From Neptuniibacter marinus (GTDB taxonomy: Bacteria; Pseudomonadota; Gammaproteobacteria; Pseudomonadales; Balneatricaceae): DNA of 64,000 bases. Positions 1 to 8,679 of this stretch are shown here, one piece after another. The DNA lies in the NCBI RefSeq assembly GCF_001597725.1, contig NZ_LUTR01000003.1, positions 186,001 through 250,000 of the forward strand. The letters run 5' to 3'. The notes beneath the pieces were generated by a model. It saw only the letters and a list, made by a program, of their open reading frames with translations. It was not told where the DNA came from and ran no database searches. The translations under genes and the position numbers were made by a program. Within the stretch, counting starts at the first letter, position 1. Each line of letters starts with the position of its first letter.

Positions 1-558
1 GCGAGTGTTGCACAAACCGAAATAGTTGAGTGGCCTTTTATGGCGGCAGCACTACGTCGATTTTGTCTTGAATATCCATCTATAGAAACGGGCTTAACTT
101 TAACGCAAACTTATTTACTGTTGACCTTATTGCGTGCCCCTGATGAATTACCTGCCTTGGAATATACTTTAAAGCAGTCGGAATTAAAGGGTTTACTGCC
201 TGAAGGGGTTACTGCTACTGAACGGTATTACGAGATTCTTTCTGGGCCAGCAACATTTAGGCGGGTTTTTAATCATCTGCAACAGTTGGAATCGGCTCCT
301 TTTATGGGAGACCTTTCTGTTCGTTCTGAACTTAACCGCCTGATGAATGCAGATCTACCTTATATTAGTAAGTGTCTAGTTAATGGTGAGGAGGTTTTTT
401 CGCTGACGGTTGCTGGGGCGGAAGCGCTTCAAGGTAATAAACAGTGGCAAGCGGACAATCCAAGTGATTTCTGGCGTGGTGGCGTGCATTTAACCTCAGA
501 AGCGTACTGGTTGTGGGATGAGCACTTAAAACAGTTCAATGTCTCAGCCTATGATTAG
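1..558 (+). CDS. DUF1835/DUF3658-type protein, C-terminal fragment
   Basis: The frame is open at the left edge, so only the last 185 residues are present and the start lies outside the window. Seen directly: a segment RRFCLEYPS, a middle segment APFMGDLS, and a tail with WRGGVHL followed by WLWDEHL. I recall this order (RR-L-EYPS, PFLGD, GGVHL, W-WD) from the C-terminal half of DUF1835-domain proteins, whose function is not established. No membrane segment is visible. No neighbour on the same strand helps, since the next gene is on the other strand. The family call is from memory of the motif pattern and is moderate. Confidence 0.6.
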   Translation, partial: ASVAQTEIVEWPFMAAALRRFCLEYPSIETGLTLTQTYLLLTLLRAPDELPALEYTLKQSELKGLLPEGVTATERYYEILSGPATFRRVFNHLQQLESAPFMGDLSVRSELNRLMNADLPYISKCLVNGEEVFSLTVAGAEALQGNKQWQADNPSDFWRGGVHLTSEAYWLWDEHLKQFNVSAYD

Positions 559-975
559 CCTAGCCCAGTAGGGAATCGCCTAGTTTCTTTTTTCGCGCTC
601 TTGGTAAATTCAAATAATCTCGTTGTTGAGTTACTTAGATAATTCTTATCTTCAAAAGTATATATGACGTGAAGGCGTAATACTTTATTTTGTTGGCTTA
701 TAAATAGATATTGATAACGTAAAACTATTTTTTATAGTCTTGTTATAAGGTTTAGTTAGTTCTAGATACGGTTTGGGGAAATCACTTATATCAGAAAATT
801 TAATAGCTTTTAGTATTTGAATTAGGCTTTTGAGCGATGATATAGCAGGGTTGTGTGTGGGGTAGGAATTTTGTGAGGAATAGGAAAGATTTCAGGCCCG
901 GACTGTGTTCGGGCCTTACTTTCTTTCTTGTTCCAGCAAGCAGGTTTTAGCCATTAGATATTAGACAGGGTTTCT
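559..975. other. gene-free stretch, 417 bp
   Basis: AT-rich spacer between the truncated plus-strand gene and the minus-strand diguanylate cyclase gene. I see no convincing coding frame and no tRNA. The only clear element is the GC-rich hairpin near its right end, annotated separately. Confidence 0.5.
894..930 (+). terminator. putative intrinsic terminator
   Basis: AGGCCCG (894-900) pairs with CGGGCCT (910-916) around a 9-nt loop and is followed on the plus strand by a T-rich run (TACTTTCTTTCTT). It lies 335 bp beyond the first gene and could also stop minus-strand transcription from the cyclase gene, although the T-run favours the plus strand. Confidence 0.5.
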
Positions 976-2004
976 TTAATTTGCGCAGTTCACTTGGTTG
1001 CGGCCACTGTCTTTGGCTTCATAAAGCGCTTTATCTGTGCGGTCTATTAATTGTTCAGCGGTTTCCCCAGGTTTTAACTGAGAAACCCCAAAAGACGCTG
1101 TAATCGAGCTGATGATTTCTCCCGATTTCTTTTGTTTAATTCTAATTGCTTGAATTTTTTCGCGTACCTTTTCTGCAATTTCGCTTGCAGATTCTATGTT
1201 CACTCCAGGCATCAAAACGGCAAATTCTTCACCGCCATAACGTACTGGAAGCATAGGCTCAGGGCATACATCTTTTAGAAGTTTGCCCACATATTGCAAC
1301 ACTTTATCGCCCATAAGGTGCCCATAGGTATCGTTAAAGTTCTTGAAGCGATCTATATCTACCAAAATGAATGATGAGATAAGGTTGTGATTTGTGTTAC
1401 TGATGAGTTGCGCTAGTTCAGAGTCAAATACCCGACGATTGAATAGATTGGTCAGCGGATCGACACGAGCATCTTGCCTTGTTTTATTTAGCTCTTCTTT
1501 GAGTGCTTGGATCTCTATTTGAGCCGCATGCATTCGTTCTTGAAATAGGCGTGCAGTGTCACCAATAGATTTGGTATGTGTTGATAGCACATGAATAATT
1601 GAATCTAAGGGTAGGCTTACTTCGCCATCCTCTTGTTCCTTAAGTGTGGCTAAGCTTTCTTCTAATACGGTACTAAAATTGGCCGTTTTTTCAGCTGTGT
1701 GGCCAGCATCTTCATAGAGGTTGTTAATTAAGCTGATTAAACTTGCTTGAATATCTTCAGCACCGTTGATCTCATCCTTGATCATGTGCTCACGAAAAAG
1801 TTGTTCGCTGAGCATGGTAGGGCAAGTGCCGTAGGTTGTAAGTGTTTTGTCTAGCTGAACATTTAATTCTGGTAGACGGTCACTCACATAGGTGTACCAC
1901 AACGCATAATTGAGTGGGTTGGGGGGGATGTTGTGCTTGACCATCAATGGGATGGCCTGACGAAGATATTCAGCAGCTTGGTTATTGTTTTCAGCGAATT
2001 TCAT
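976..2004 (-). CDS. diguanylate cyclase (GGDEF) without primary I-site
   Basis: Cytoplasmic GGDEF protein of 342 residues expected to make cyclic di-GMP from two GTP. Residues 1-160 form a helical N-terminal region seen in a group of soluble cyclases. The catalytic domain starts at DPLTNLFNRR (182-191), has the metal-binding Asp in DIDRF (215-219) and the intact active-site loop GGEEF (257-261). The RxxD product-inhibition motif normally sits five residues before GGEEF; here that position reads PEPM, so the primary I-site is absent. No membrane or sensor domain is seen. It stands alone, and its input signal cannot be inferred. Confidence 0.93.
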   Translation of the reverse strand: MKFAENNNQAAEYLRQAIPLMVKHNIPPNPLNYALWYTYVSDRLPELNVQLDKTLTTYGTCPTMLSEQLFREHMIKDEINGAEDIQASLISLINNLYEDAGHTAEKTANFSTVLEESLATLKEQEDGEVSLPLDSIIHVLSTHTKSIGDTARLFQERMHAAQIEIQALKEELNKTRQDARVDPLTNLFNRRVFDSELAQLISNTNHNLISSFILVDIDRFKNFNDTYGHLMGDKVLQYVGKLLKDVCPEPMLPVRYGGEEFAVLMPGVNIESASEIAEKVREKIQAIRIKQKKSGEIISSITASFGVSQLKPGETAEQLIDRTDKALYEAKDSGRNQVNCAN

Positions 2005-2380
2005 ACTACCTCAATCGCTTAGATATAGTTGAACGAATGTTGCTTTGAAACAGGCTTTCAGTGACACAATTTAGAAAGGTCGTTTCTTTATTACCCGGTA
2101 ACTCTAAAACAAGCGTTTTAATTTATAAACAGTTTATTAAATAAATATTTAATTACAGTCACTTAAACCTATATGTCCTGTATCGGCAGAAGTCTCTTAA
2201 TCTTCAACGAAATATCTATTTTCTTGATTTATATTCATAGTTCAATATATAGGTTTGATCAATTATTGCTCTGATGAATCGATGGTTCTATGTATAGGTG
2301 ATCTCTTGAGTCTTATAAAAATAAGGTTTCTTGCTACACTGTTTTGAGTATTAGTCATTTTATAAGGAGGGATTCTCTTT
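2005..2380. other. divergent intergenic region, 376 bp
   Basis: Separates the divergent cyclase and SulP genes and must hold both promoters. A possible extended -10 (TTGCTACACT, 2331-2340) lies 40 bp before the SulP start, without a convincing -35. A TTGATCAA palindrome at 2255-2262 lacks the four-base spacer of an Fnr site. Confidence 0.4.
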
Positions 2381-4030
2381 ATGGCGCTGCTTCGTGGTAT
2401 TCATTTTCGTAATATACGAGGAGATGTTTTTGGGGGTATTACTGCTGCAGTTGTTGCACTCCCTCTAGCGCTAGCCTTTGGCGTTTCTTCTGGTGCAGGG
2501 CCTATCGCTGGTATTTACGGCGCCATTTTTGTTGGTTTCTTTGCGTCTTTATTTGGTGGAACTCCGGCTCAAGTATCGGGGCCAACGGGGCCGATGACTG
2601 TTGTTATGGCGGCGGTTTTCACTCAGTTTAGTGCTATTGATCCGGTGCAGGGGCCTATTTTGGCCTTTACTGTTGTTCTAATGAGCGGCTTTTTTCAGGT
2701 GCTCTTTGGGCTGTTTAAGCTGGGTAAGTACATTACCTTAATGCCATTTCCTGTGATATCCGGTTTTATGAGTGGTATTGGGGTTATCATTATTATCTTA
2801 GAATTAGCGCCGCTATTAGGGCATCATGGTGAGTCATCAGTGATTGCATCATTGCAAATGCTACCAGAGAATATTTTATCTTATCAGGCTTCGGCCCTAT
2901 TGCTTGGTGTGTTAACGCTGTTAATTGTGTTTTTATGCCCAAAGTCAATCGCTAAAATTATTCCGTCGCCGTTGATCGCTTTGTTCTTAGGCACACTAAT
3001 TTATATCGCTTTGTTACCTGAAAACAGTGTGCCTGTTATTGGCACTATCCCTTCGGGTTTACCTGAATTTATCTTTCCAAGTATTGATTTTGCACTTCTT
3101 GAAGATATGTTGCTGGCTGCAATTATGCTGGCGGCTTTAGGCTCGATTGATTCTTTATTAACGTCATTAGTGGCAGATAATATAGTTAAAGAGCAGCATG
3201 ATTCCGATCGCGAACTGATTGGTCAGGGTGTTGGTAATATGATGGCGGGGCTTTTTGGTGGGCTACCTGGTGCGGGGGCGACCATGCGAACCGTTATTAA
3301 TATTCGTGCCGGAGGGAAAACTCCTCTGTCTGGAGCTGTTCATGCCATCGCGCTTCTTCTTGTCGTTCTAGGAGCGGGTCCTTTAGCGGAAGATATTCCT
3401 CACGCCGTACTTGCTGGAATTCTAATTAAAGTTGGTATTGATATCATTGATTGGAATTTTTTGAAGCGGCTTCATCGCGCCCCCATTTTTGTTGTTGTGT
3501 TGATGCTTTTAGTGTTCGGTCTGACGGTTTTTGTTGATCTTGTTAGCGCTGTGATTGTTGGTGTCTTTATAGCGAATGTTATTACCATTAAGCATCTATC
3601 GGATATTCAGATTGATTCCATTCGAGTTGTTGCAGATCAGCCAGATAACATTGATCACTTAAGCCTAAGAGAGAAAGAGATTCTTGTTAGCGCGGGAGGA
3701 AAAATCCTGCTTTATCATTTAGAGGGACCAATAAGCTATGCTTCAGTGAAAGGGATGACAAAGAAATTAACGAATAGTCAGCCCCATGATGCCCTGATGT
3801 TTGATTTCACCTCAGTCCCGTTGATTGATGTGTCTACCGCAATGGCGATTGAAAACATTATGGTTGAAGCATTAACGGCTAATCGAAGCGTGTATATGAT
3901 CGGTATTAACGGGCCGGTTCGCAGTGTGCTTTCTAAAATGCAGATACTTAACCGTTTAGCTGATGAGTGTTTGTTTGATAAGCGAATAGATGCCTTAGAA
4001 GCAGCTCACCAACGCATCTCTTTGTCTTGA
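2381..4030 (+). CDS. SulP anion transporter, BicA-like, with STAS domain
   Basis: Inner-membrane anion transporter of 549 residues. The N-terminus (IHFRNIRGD at 7-15, then LALAFGVSSGAG) and the segment SGPTGPMTVVM (66-76) closely match cyanobacterial BicA, a sodium-dependent bicarbonate transporter, as I remember that sequence. A transmembrane part spans roughly residues 15-415 and a cytoplasmic STAS domain roughly 440-545. The start is set by a strong Shine-Dalgarno AAGGAGG (2364-2370) ten bases upstream. Bicarbonate as substrate is inferred; other SulP members carry sulfate or dicarboxylates. Its end overlaps the convergent yigZ gene by 25 bp. Confidence 0.88.
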   Translation: MALLRGIHFRNIRGDVFGGITAAVVALPLALAFGVSSGAGPIAGIYGAIFVGFFASLFGGTPAQVSGPTGPMTVVMAAVFTQFSAIDPVQGPILAFTVVLMSGFFQVLFGLFKLGKYITLMPFPVISGFMSGIGVIIIILELAPLLGHHGESSVIASLQMLPENILSYQASALLLGVLTLLIVFLCPKSIAKIIPSPLIALFLGTLIYIALLPENSVPVIGTIPSGLPEFIFPSIDFALLEDMLLAAIMLAALGSIDSLLTSLVADNIVKEQHDSDRELIGQGVGNMMAGLFGGLPGAGATMRTVINIRAGGKTPLSGAVHAIALLLVVLGAGPLAEDIPHAVLAGILIKVGIDIIDWNFLKRLHRAPIFVVVLMLLVFGLTVFVDLVSAVIVGVFIANVITIKHLSDIQIDSIRVVADQPDNIDHLSLREKEILVSAGGKILLYHLEGPISYASVKGMTKKLTNSQPHDALMFDFTSVPLIDVSTAMAIENIMVEALTANRSVYMIGINGPVRSVLSKMQILNRLADECLFDKRIDALEAAHQRISLS

Positions 4031-4626
4031 TAATGTATTTGGTGTTGGTAGGGAATAAGTTGCTGCCTTAATTCGGCCAGTTGTTGGTCGCTTGCTTGGC
4101 CGGTGAGTAGTAACTCTTCATTCCAGTTACGAGACAGTACTTCTGCTTGGCATTTCATGAGTAGTGTTTCAATACTACCGACTAAAGCGTGGGGTAGGGT
4201 TAGAGTAAAACGAAACTTATCTACTTTTTCTAATGTAGGTAATGTTTTTAAGGCTTCTTGGACGGCTAAGCTGTAAGCTCTAACAATCCCGCCAGCACCG
4301 AGCTTAATACCACCAAAATAACGTGTTACTACGATGCTGATCTCACAAAGCTCTGTGTGACTAAGAACGTTGAGCATTGGTTTTCCTGCAGTGCCTTTAG
4401 GTTCACCATCATCGCTACTTCCCCAGCAGTTCAAATCTGATCTAGGTCCTGCAATCTGTGCCCAGCAGTTATGATTCGCTTTGTTATGTTCTTGTCGTAT
4501 TCCATCTAAAAAGGCTTTAGCGCTCTCTAGGTTAGGTGTATGGCCTATATGGGTAATGAAACGACTATGTTTGACTTCAATTTCTGATTGGTGGAGCGCT
4601 TGCGCGGGGATCTGTTGTTGATTCAT
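4006..4626 (-). CDS. yigZ: YigZ/IMPACT family protein
   Basis: 206-residue member of the YigZ (UPF0029/IMPACT) family, whose bacterial role is not settled. Seen: the family core around VVTRYFGGIKLGAGG and an upstream segment with NCWGSSDDGEPKGTAG. A longer frame is open upstream, but the start is placed at the ATG of 4626 because it overlaps the TGA of the preceding metal-exporter gene in a typical ATGA junction, implying translational coupling. The 3' end overlaps the convergent SulP gene by 25 bp. Confidence 0.9.
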   Translation of the reverse strand: MNQQQIPAQALHQSEIEVKHSRFITHIGHTPNLESAKAFLDGIRQEHNKANHNCWAQIAGPRSDLNCWGSSDDGEPKGTAGKPMLNVLSHTELCEISIVVTRYFGGIKLGAGGIVRAYSLAVQEALKTLPTLEKVDKFRFTLTLPHALVGSIETLLMKCQAEVLSRNWNEELLLTGQASDQQLAELRQQLIPYQHQIHYQDKEMRW

Positions 4627-5801
4627 CGCTCTAACCCTGTAGCTAAAAATATACGGCCTAGCCAATCTTGCGGAAGCTCTAGTTCTGCTAATGATTTTTT
4701 AAGACCTGCAATTATCTGTTCTGAACTATTATCCGGTAGGGTTAATGGTTGATGCTCAGGCGTGGATAAGAGTATTTCTAGATTTACTTTATTCTTGTAG
4801 TAATGAAGTGACAGACGATAAAGGTTTACTTCCTTATCTAGAGATTGCAGGTATTGTTTGATACATGGCTCAATCTCGTCGCGCATAGGCGGTAATTGGT
4901 CAGTAAGTAACTTTTCATGCTCTTCATCATCGTAGGTATCTATATGGTAGATAATATGAGCGATATCCCCGTTTTTATATAGCTTCATGCATGCGGCATC
5001 GCCAATAAGATGGCCTTCAGAGGCACTAATGAAAGGGGAGACTTGAATATGCATCTCTAACAAGCTTTTATTCCCCATTGCTCGAGTTTTAAAACTATGC
5101 ACACTGATGATTCCTTTAACTGACATCACTTGGCTTTTGTATTTACCTACCTGCTCTGGAGGTAAGGCTGAGCCAACGAGCTCTTGAAAACTTTTCCAGC
5201 TAAGGCTCCATCCAATTCTAGCAACCATCAATGCTACGGCTATAGCAGCTACAGAGTCGAGCCAAGTGATGCCTGCCATTGCCCCAGCAACACCAATAAA
5301 AACTACAACGGATGAAATTGCATCTGTTCGACTATGCCAAGCATTCGCAATCAGGAGATCAGATCCTATTTTACGGCCAATTCTAACTGTATATTGATAG
5401 ATCCACTCTTTTAAAATAATGGAGAGTAAAGCAGCGGCTAATGCGGGCCATTCGGGAATAGGTAAGGTTTCATTACTTAGTAAATTGAGAGTACTGTCGT
5501 ATGCCATAGCACCTGCGACGGCAATCAAAATACTGCCTAAGAGTGCAGTACCAACCGTTTCAAAATATCCATGCCCCCAAGGGTGGTTTTCGTCTGGTCC
5601 TTTATGAGAGATTCTTAAAATTACGATGACGATAAGATCAGTAAATAGATCTGATAAAGAATGGATGCCATCAGCGATTAAGGCGGATGAGTGCGAGACA
5701 AGGCCAACGCCTATTTTTAGTAGACCTAAGAGCGTATCGATTAACGCTCCGATGATGGTGACTTTATTTGCGGCTTTTAGCTGTGCCGTATCTTGTTGCA
5801 T
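4623..5801 (-). CDS. cation diffusion facilitator (divalent metal exporter)
   Basis: Inner-membrane CDF transporter of 392 residues that should export divalent metals by proton antiport. TM2 carries the metal-site motif DGIHSLSD (44-51), followed by the loop motif HPWGHGYFE, and TM5 carries HSRTD (156-160). The cytoplasmic domain after about residue 210 is longer than the roughly 300-residue FieF type: about 90 residues follow the usual ferredoxin-like domain, ending in DWLGRIFLATGLER. The metal cannot be predicted from these motifs. It is coupled to yigZ by a 4-nt overlap. Confidence 0.9.
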   Translation of the reverse strand: MQQDTAQLKAANKVTIIGALIDTLLGLLKIGVGLVSHSSALIADGIHSLSDLFTDLIVIVILRISHKGPDENHPWGHGYFETVGTALLGSILIAVAGAMAYDSTLNLLSNETLPIPEWPALAAALLSIILKEWIYQYTVRIGRKIGSDLLIANAWHSRTDAISSVVVFIGVAGAMAGITWLDSVAAIAVALMVARIGWSLSWKSFQELVGSALPPEQVGKYKSQVMSVKGIISVHSFKTRAMGNKSLLEMHIQVSPFISASEGHLIGDAACMKLYKNGDIAHIIYHIDTYDDEEHEKLLTDQLPPMRDEIEPCIKQYLQSLDKEVNLYRLSLHYYKNKVNLEILLSTPEHQPLTLPDNSSEQIIAGLKKSLAELELPQDWLGRIFLATGLER

Positions 5802-6319
5802 TATTTGTCCATTTTAACTCAGAGGGTGAAGATCAAAGATAGCTTTATCTTAGCAGTTTTATTGTTTTCGATAAGCAAGAAGTAAAGGCGGATAGGTTAT
5901 TTGAATGCTTTGTTTGAAATTGTCGGATAATGCTAGCTATTTAGGGGTGTTTAGACGAATCATTGTTTTATTGAAAATATACCTTTTACACTGTTAATTT
6001 GTGTAACTCATTAATGTCTCTCCTATACATATTTTAAAACCTTAAATTACAGTATTGACATATTTAACATGTTGATATTAAAGAAGTAATTTGTTATTGA
6101 TCAAAAAATGTTCAGTTTAACGGAGCGCCTTATTTAATAGGCGTTTCATGACGTTTTAAATAAATAACTCACAAAGTTATCCACAGCGTATGTGGGTAGC
6201 CTTTGCTATCCCTTATATCATCAGTGTTTGAGTTTTATTGGGTAAAAAAAATTGCCTTTTATGTTGTATGAAAACCAACAAAAACTTAGTATCGTTTTAT
6301 TAAAAATTTAGGATTGAAT
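5802..6319. other. divergent intergenic region, 518 bp
   Basis: Long AT-rich divergent spacer. A small hairpin CGCCT/AGGCG (6126-6143) and a TTGATCAA palindrome (6097-6104) are present, neither with a clear role. No coding frame or RNA gene is recognisable. The candidate promoter of the BASS gene is listed separately. Confidence 0.4.
6264..6292 (+). promoter_or_regulatory. candidate promoter of the BASS transporter gene
   Basis: TTGTAT (6264-6269), a 17-base spacer and TAGTAT (6287-6292) match the sigma-70 hexamers at 4 of 6 positions each and lie 28 bp before the start codon. Found by eye only. Confidence 0.3.
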
Positions 6320-7201
6320 ATGGAACATGGAATAGCCGTACAGCTGGTTTTACCTCTAGCACTTTTTACTATTATGCTGGGTGTTGGAATGTCTTTGCGG
6401 GTGTCTGAGTTTTCGCTGCTTTGGCGTCGACCTAACGTTGTCTTAGTTGGGGTTTTATCTCAACTTTTGTTATTACCTTTATTAGGTTTTGTTGTTGTCA
6501 GTGCTTTTGATCTCCCTGCGGCCCTAGCTGTCGGTATTATGGTGTTAACTTTTGCACCTGGGGGAGCGACATCTAATATGATTACTTATCTGTCACGGGG
6601 AGATACAGCTCTGTCTGTTTGTCTAACAGCTATCTCTGGTTTGATTACACCCATTAGTATGCCGATTTTAACGGCCTTAGCCGTCAGTTACTGGATGGGT
6701 GAACAAGCGGCGATAGAGTTTCCCATTGTTCTTACAATGGTCAAGTTGATGGTGATCTCTGTGCTTCCCGCTTTATTGGGCGCCTTAGTTCATCATCGCT
6801 GGCCTGCTTTTTGTCTGCGCATTGAGCGCTATGTTAAAGCGTTAGCAGGTCTTTTTCTGGTGTTGGTTGTTTTCGGTATAGTAAAAACGAACTGGGAGCA
6901 GTTACCCGCGTTAACTTTTCAGTTAGGGCCGAGCGTACTTGTACTCGTTTCTTTAGCTATGTTTTTAGGTTATTGGATTGCTCGTCAGATGCGACTTAAT
7001 ACAGAGCAAGGTATTAGTTTAGCTGTAGAGGTAGGTATTCAAAACGCGGCGATAGCCTTGTTAATAACGGGGGGGATTTTACACAATTCGGAGATGGCAG
7101 CCAGTGCGCTTATTTATGGCGTTCTGATGAATATTCCCGCTTTTATATTAATCGCTTACCGTTTTTATACATCTAGGCAGGCATTTAATCGTACAGTATA
7201 G
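6320..7201 (+). CDS. bile acid:sodium symporter (BASS) family transporter
   Basis: Inner-membrane protein of 293 residues with about nine or ten hydrophobic segments. Seen: the family segments FAPGGATSNMITYLSRGD and EVGIQNAAIAL, which match the sodium-binding and core regions of bacterial BASS transporters such as the ASBT homologues. The substrate (an organic anion or keto acid in known relatives) is not predictable. A TTG at 6314 is in frame, but AGGA at 6310-6313 has correct spacing only for the ATG at 6320, which I take as the start. Confidence 0.9.
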   Translation: MEHGIAVQLVLPLALFTIMLGVGMSLRVSEFSLLWRRPNVVLVGVLSQLLLLPLLGFVVVSAFDLPAALAVGIMVLTFAPGGATSNMITYLSRGDTALSVCLTAISGLITPISMPILTALAVSYWMGEQAAIEFPIVLTMVKLMVISVLPALLGALVHHRWPAFCLRIERYVKALAGLFLVLVVFGIVKTNWEQLPALTFQLGPSVLVLVSLAMFLGYWIARQMRLNTEQGISLAVEVGIQNAAIALLITGGILHNSEMAASALIYGVLMNIPAFILIAYRFYTSRQAFNRTV

Positions 7202-7204
7202 CGA

Positions 7205-7258
7205 CTTAGTTACAATCAATACCTTAGTTTCAATTATTACCTTAGCTTCAATCAATGC
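7205..7258. repeat. three tandem 18-bp repeats
   Basis: Copies at 7205-7222, 7223-7240 and 7241-7258 follow the pattern CTTAGTTTCAATCAATAC with one to three differences each. A fourth partial copy begins at 7259 with CTAAG. The array fills the gap between the convergent BASS and queE genes, and its last copy contains the queE stop codon. Confidence 0.85.
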
Positions 7259-7880
7259 CTAAGGTTTTATGGCTCTGAAGGCTCAGTTTCCACCGTGGGT
7301 TCTTTAAGCAGAAGTTGATAATATCTTGAGTGTGAATAGGGCGGGTTGGACTATCTAAAGGCTGTAGATAAAATTCTCTGAAATCCATCTCTTCAAACTG
7401 TTCAGGTCGGGCAAGTTGCTGAGGGTAAACTAGCTTTAATTCATCACCAGAAGTGATTATTACCTTGGCATCGGCTTTTGGACTGACACAGACCCAGTCA
7501 ATGTTGTTTGGAAGAGGTTTTGTTCCGTTGGTTTCTATGGCAATAATAAAACCATGCTGGTGGCAGGTATCGACTAAGTTTTGATCGAGCTGGAGAGCAG
7601 GTTCTCCACCAGTAAAAATAATATAAGGTGGGATATTACTGTCTTTAGGCCAAAAAGAGCTTAGAAACGTACAGAGATCATCGGCAGTTTTGAATTTTCC
7701 ACCGTTTTGACCATCAGTTCCGATGAAGTCAGTATCGCAGAAATTACAGACAGCTGTTTGCCTGTCTTGTTCGCGACCGGACCATAAATTACAGCCGCTA
7801 AAACGACAAAAGATTGATGCGCGTCCACTTTGTGCACCTTCGCCTTGCAAGCTATAGAAAATCTCTTTTACGGAATACAT
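7248..7880 (-). CDS. queE: 7-carboxy-7-deazaguanine synthase (radical SAM)
   Basis: QueE converts 6-carboxy-tetrahydropterin to 7-carboxy-7-deazaguanine in the queuosine pathway of tRNA modification. The 210-residue protein starts with YSVKEIFYSLQGEGAQSGR and carries the cluster-binding cysteines as CX14CX2C (C30, C45, C48), the unusual spacing known from some QueE enzymes in place of the standard CX3CX2C. FTGGEPALQ is the SAM-binding GGE segment. The C-terminus WKLSLQSHKTLGID is typical. No queC, queD or queF is nearby. The last codons lie inside the 18-bp tandem repeat array. Confidence 0.95.
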   Translation of the reverse strand: MYSVKEIFYSLQGEGAQSGRASIFCRFSGCNLWSGREQDRQTAVCNFCDTDFIGTDGQNGGKFKTADDLCTFLSSFWPKDSNIPPYIIFTGGEPALQLDQNLVDTCHQHGFIIAIETNGTKPLPNNIDWVCVSPKADAKVIITSGDELKLVYPQQLARPEQFEEMDFREFYLQPLDSPTRPIHTQDIINFCLKNPRWKLSLQSHKTLGID

Positions 7881-7994
7881 TAGATTATGTTAGAAAGGGC
7901 CTTTATTTTAAAGGCGCTAAGTCTACACTGGCAGATTTTGACTGCAAGTTAATTTCATTCATCATCATACAATTAGGTTTAATAGGGTAGTTAC

Positions 7995-8504
7995 GTGGAA
8001 CTTAAACAGATAGATAAAACGATTTATAAGAAAAAACAGCGTAAAGTTGCGCTGATTTTGTGTCTGATCTTTGCGCTGATTGCTTTAGGGTTAAGTGCTT
8101 TATTACGTAACTATTTTGGGAACCCAGAACAAGCAAACACCATGATCAATTTAATAGGTGTTTTAACGGGTGCTTTAATTACGATCGGTATTTTTTCTCG
8201 ATTTGTTGGGCGTCCCTATTATGATGAACTGCGTTATGCATGGAACCTTAAGCGTCAAGCTTTGAAAATACAGAATCATCGTCATCGCTGGGAAGTGTTG
8301 CTTGATGAAGGTGATAAGACGGCCGCTATTGTATTGGCTTTTTATTATAAGGCGACGTTACAAATTCAGAGTCTTGAAGGGAATGATTTTGGTTATCATG
8401 ACACTGAAAAACGGGAAGCTAAATTTTTAGATCAATGTCAGAAAAAAGGTTTAGAAGCGGACCCTCATTTATATACGATTGATATGTTACTCACCCTAAA
8501 ATAG
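7995..8504 (+). CDS. DUF3087 family membrane protein
   Basis: 169-residue protein with two membrane segments (about residues 16-36 and 48-68), a basic N-terminus and a soluble C-terminal helical part. The order ID--IY-K-QRK, two hydrophobic stretches and then a helix with LKRQALKIQN matches DUF3087 proteins known from Pseudomonas; their function is unknown. The start is a GTG preceded by TAGGG. It is a single-gene unit. Confidence 0.75.
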   Translation: MELKQIDKTIYKKKQRKVALILCLIFALIALGLSALLRNYFGNPEQANTMINLIGVLTGALITIGIFSRFVGRPYYDELRYAWNLKRQALKIQNHRHRWEVLLDEGDKTAAIVLAFYYKATLQIQSLEGNDFGYHDTEKREAKFLDQCQKKGLEADPHLYTIDMLLTLK

Positions 8505-8679
8505 AGAGGTTTATCTCGTTTCTATTTTATAAAGGTGTCGTTTTATATTTGTTCTTAGCGATAAGTCGTCCATCAGTTTATTCTAATGTCTTATATTAGA
8601 GTTAATGACTATTAGTAGGCTTTTGTGCAAAAATCGTTATAACTATACCGAATAAACTTATAATAATAGAGGTTTCGAC

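Noticed and set aside
6097-6104. TTGATCAA palindrome as an Fnr site (also at 2255-2262)
   Set aside because: An Fnr box needs four bases between TTGAT and ATCAA; here the halves overlap.
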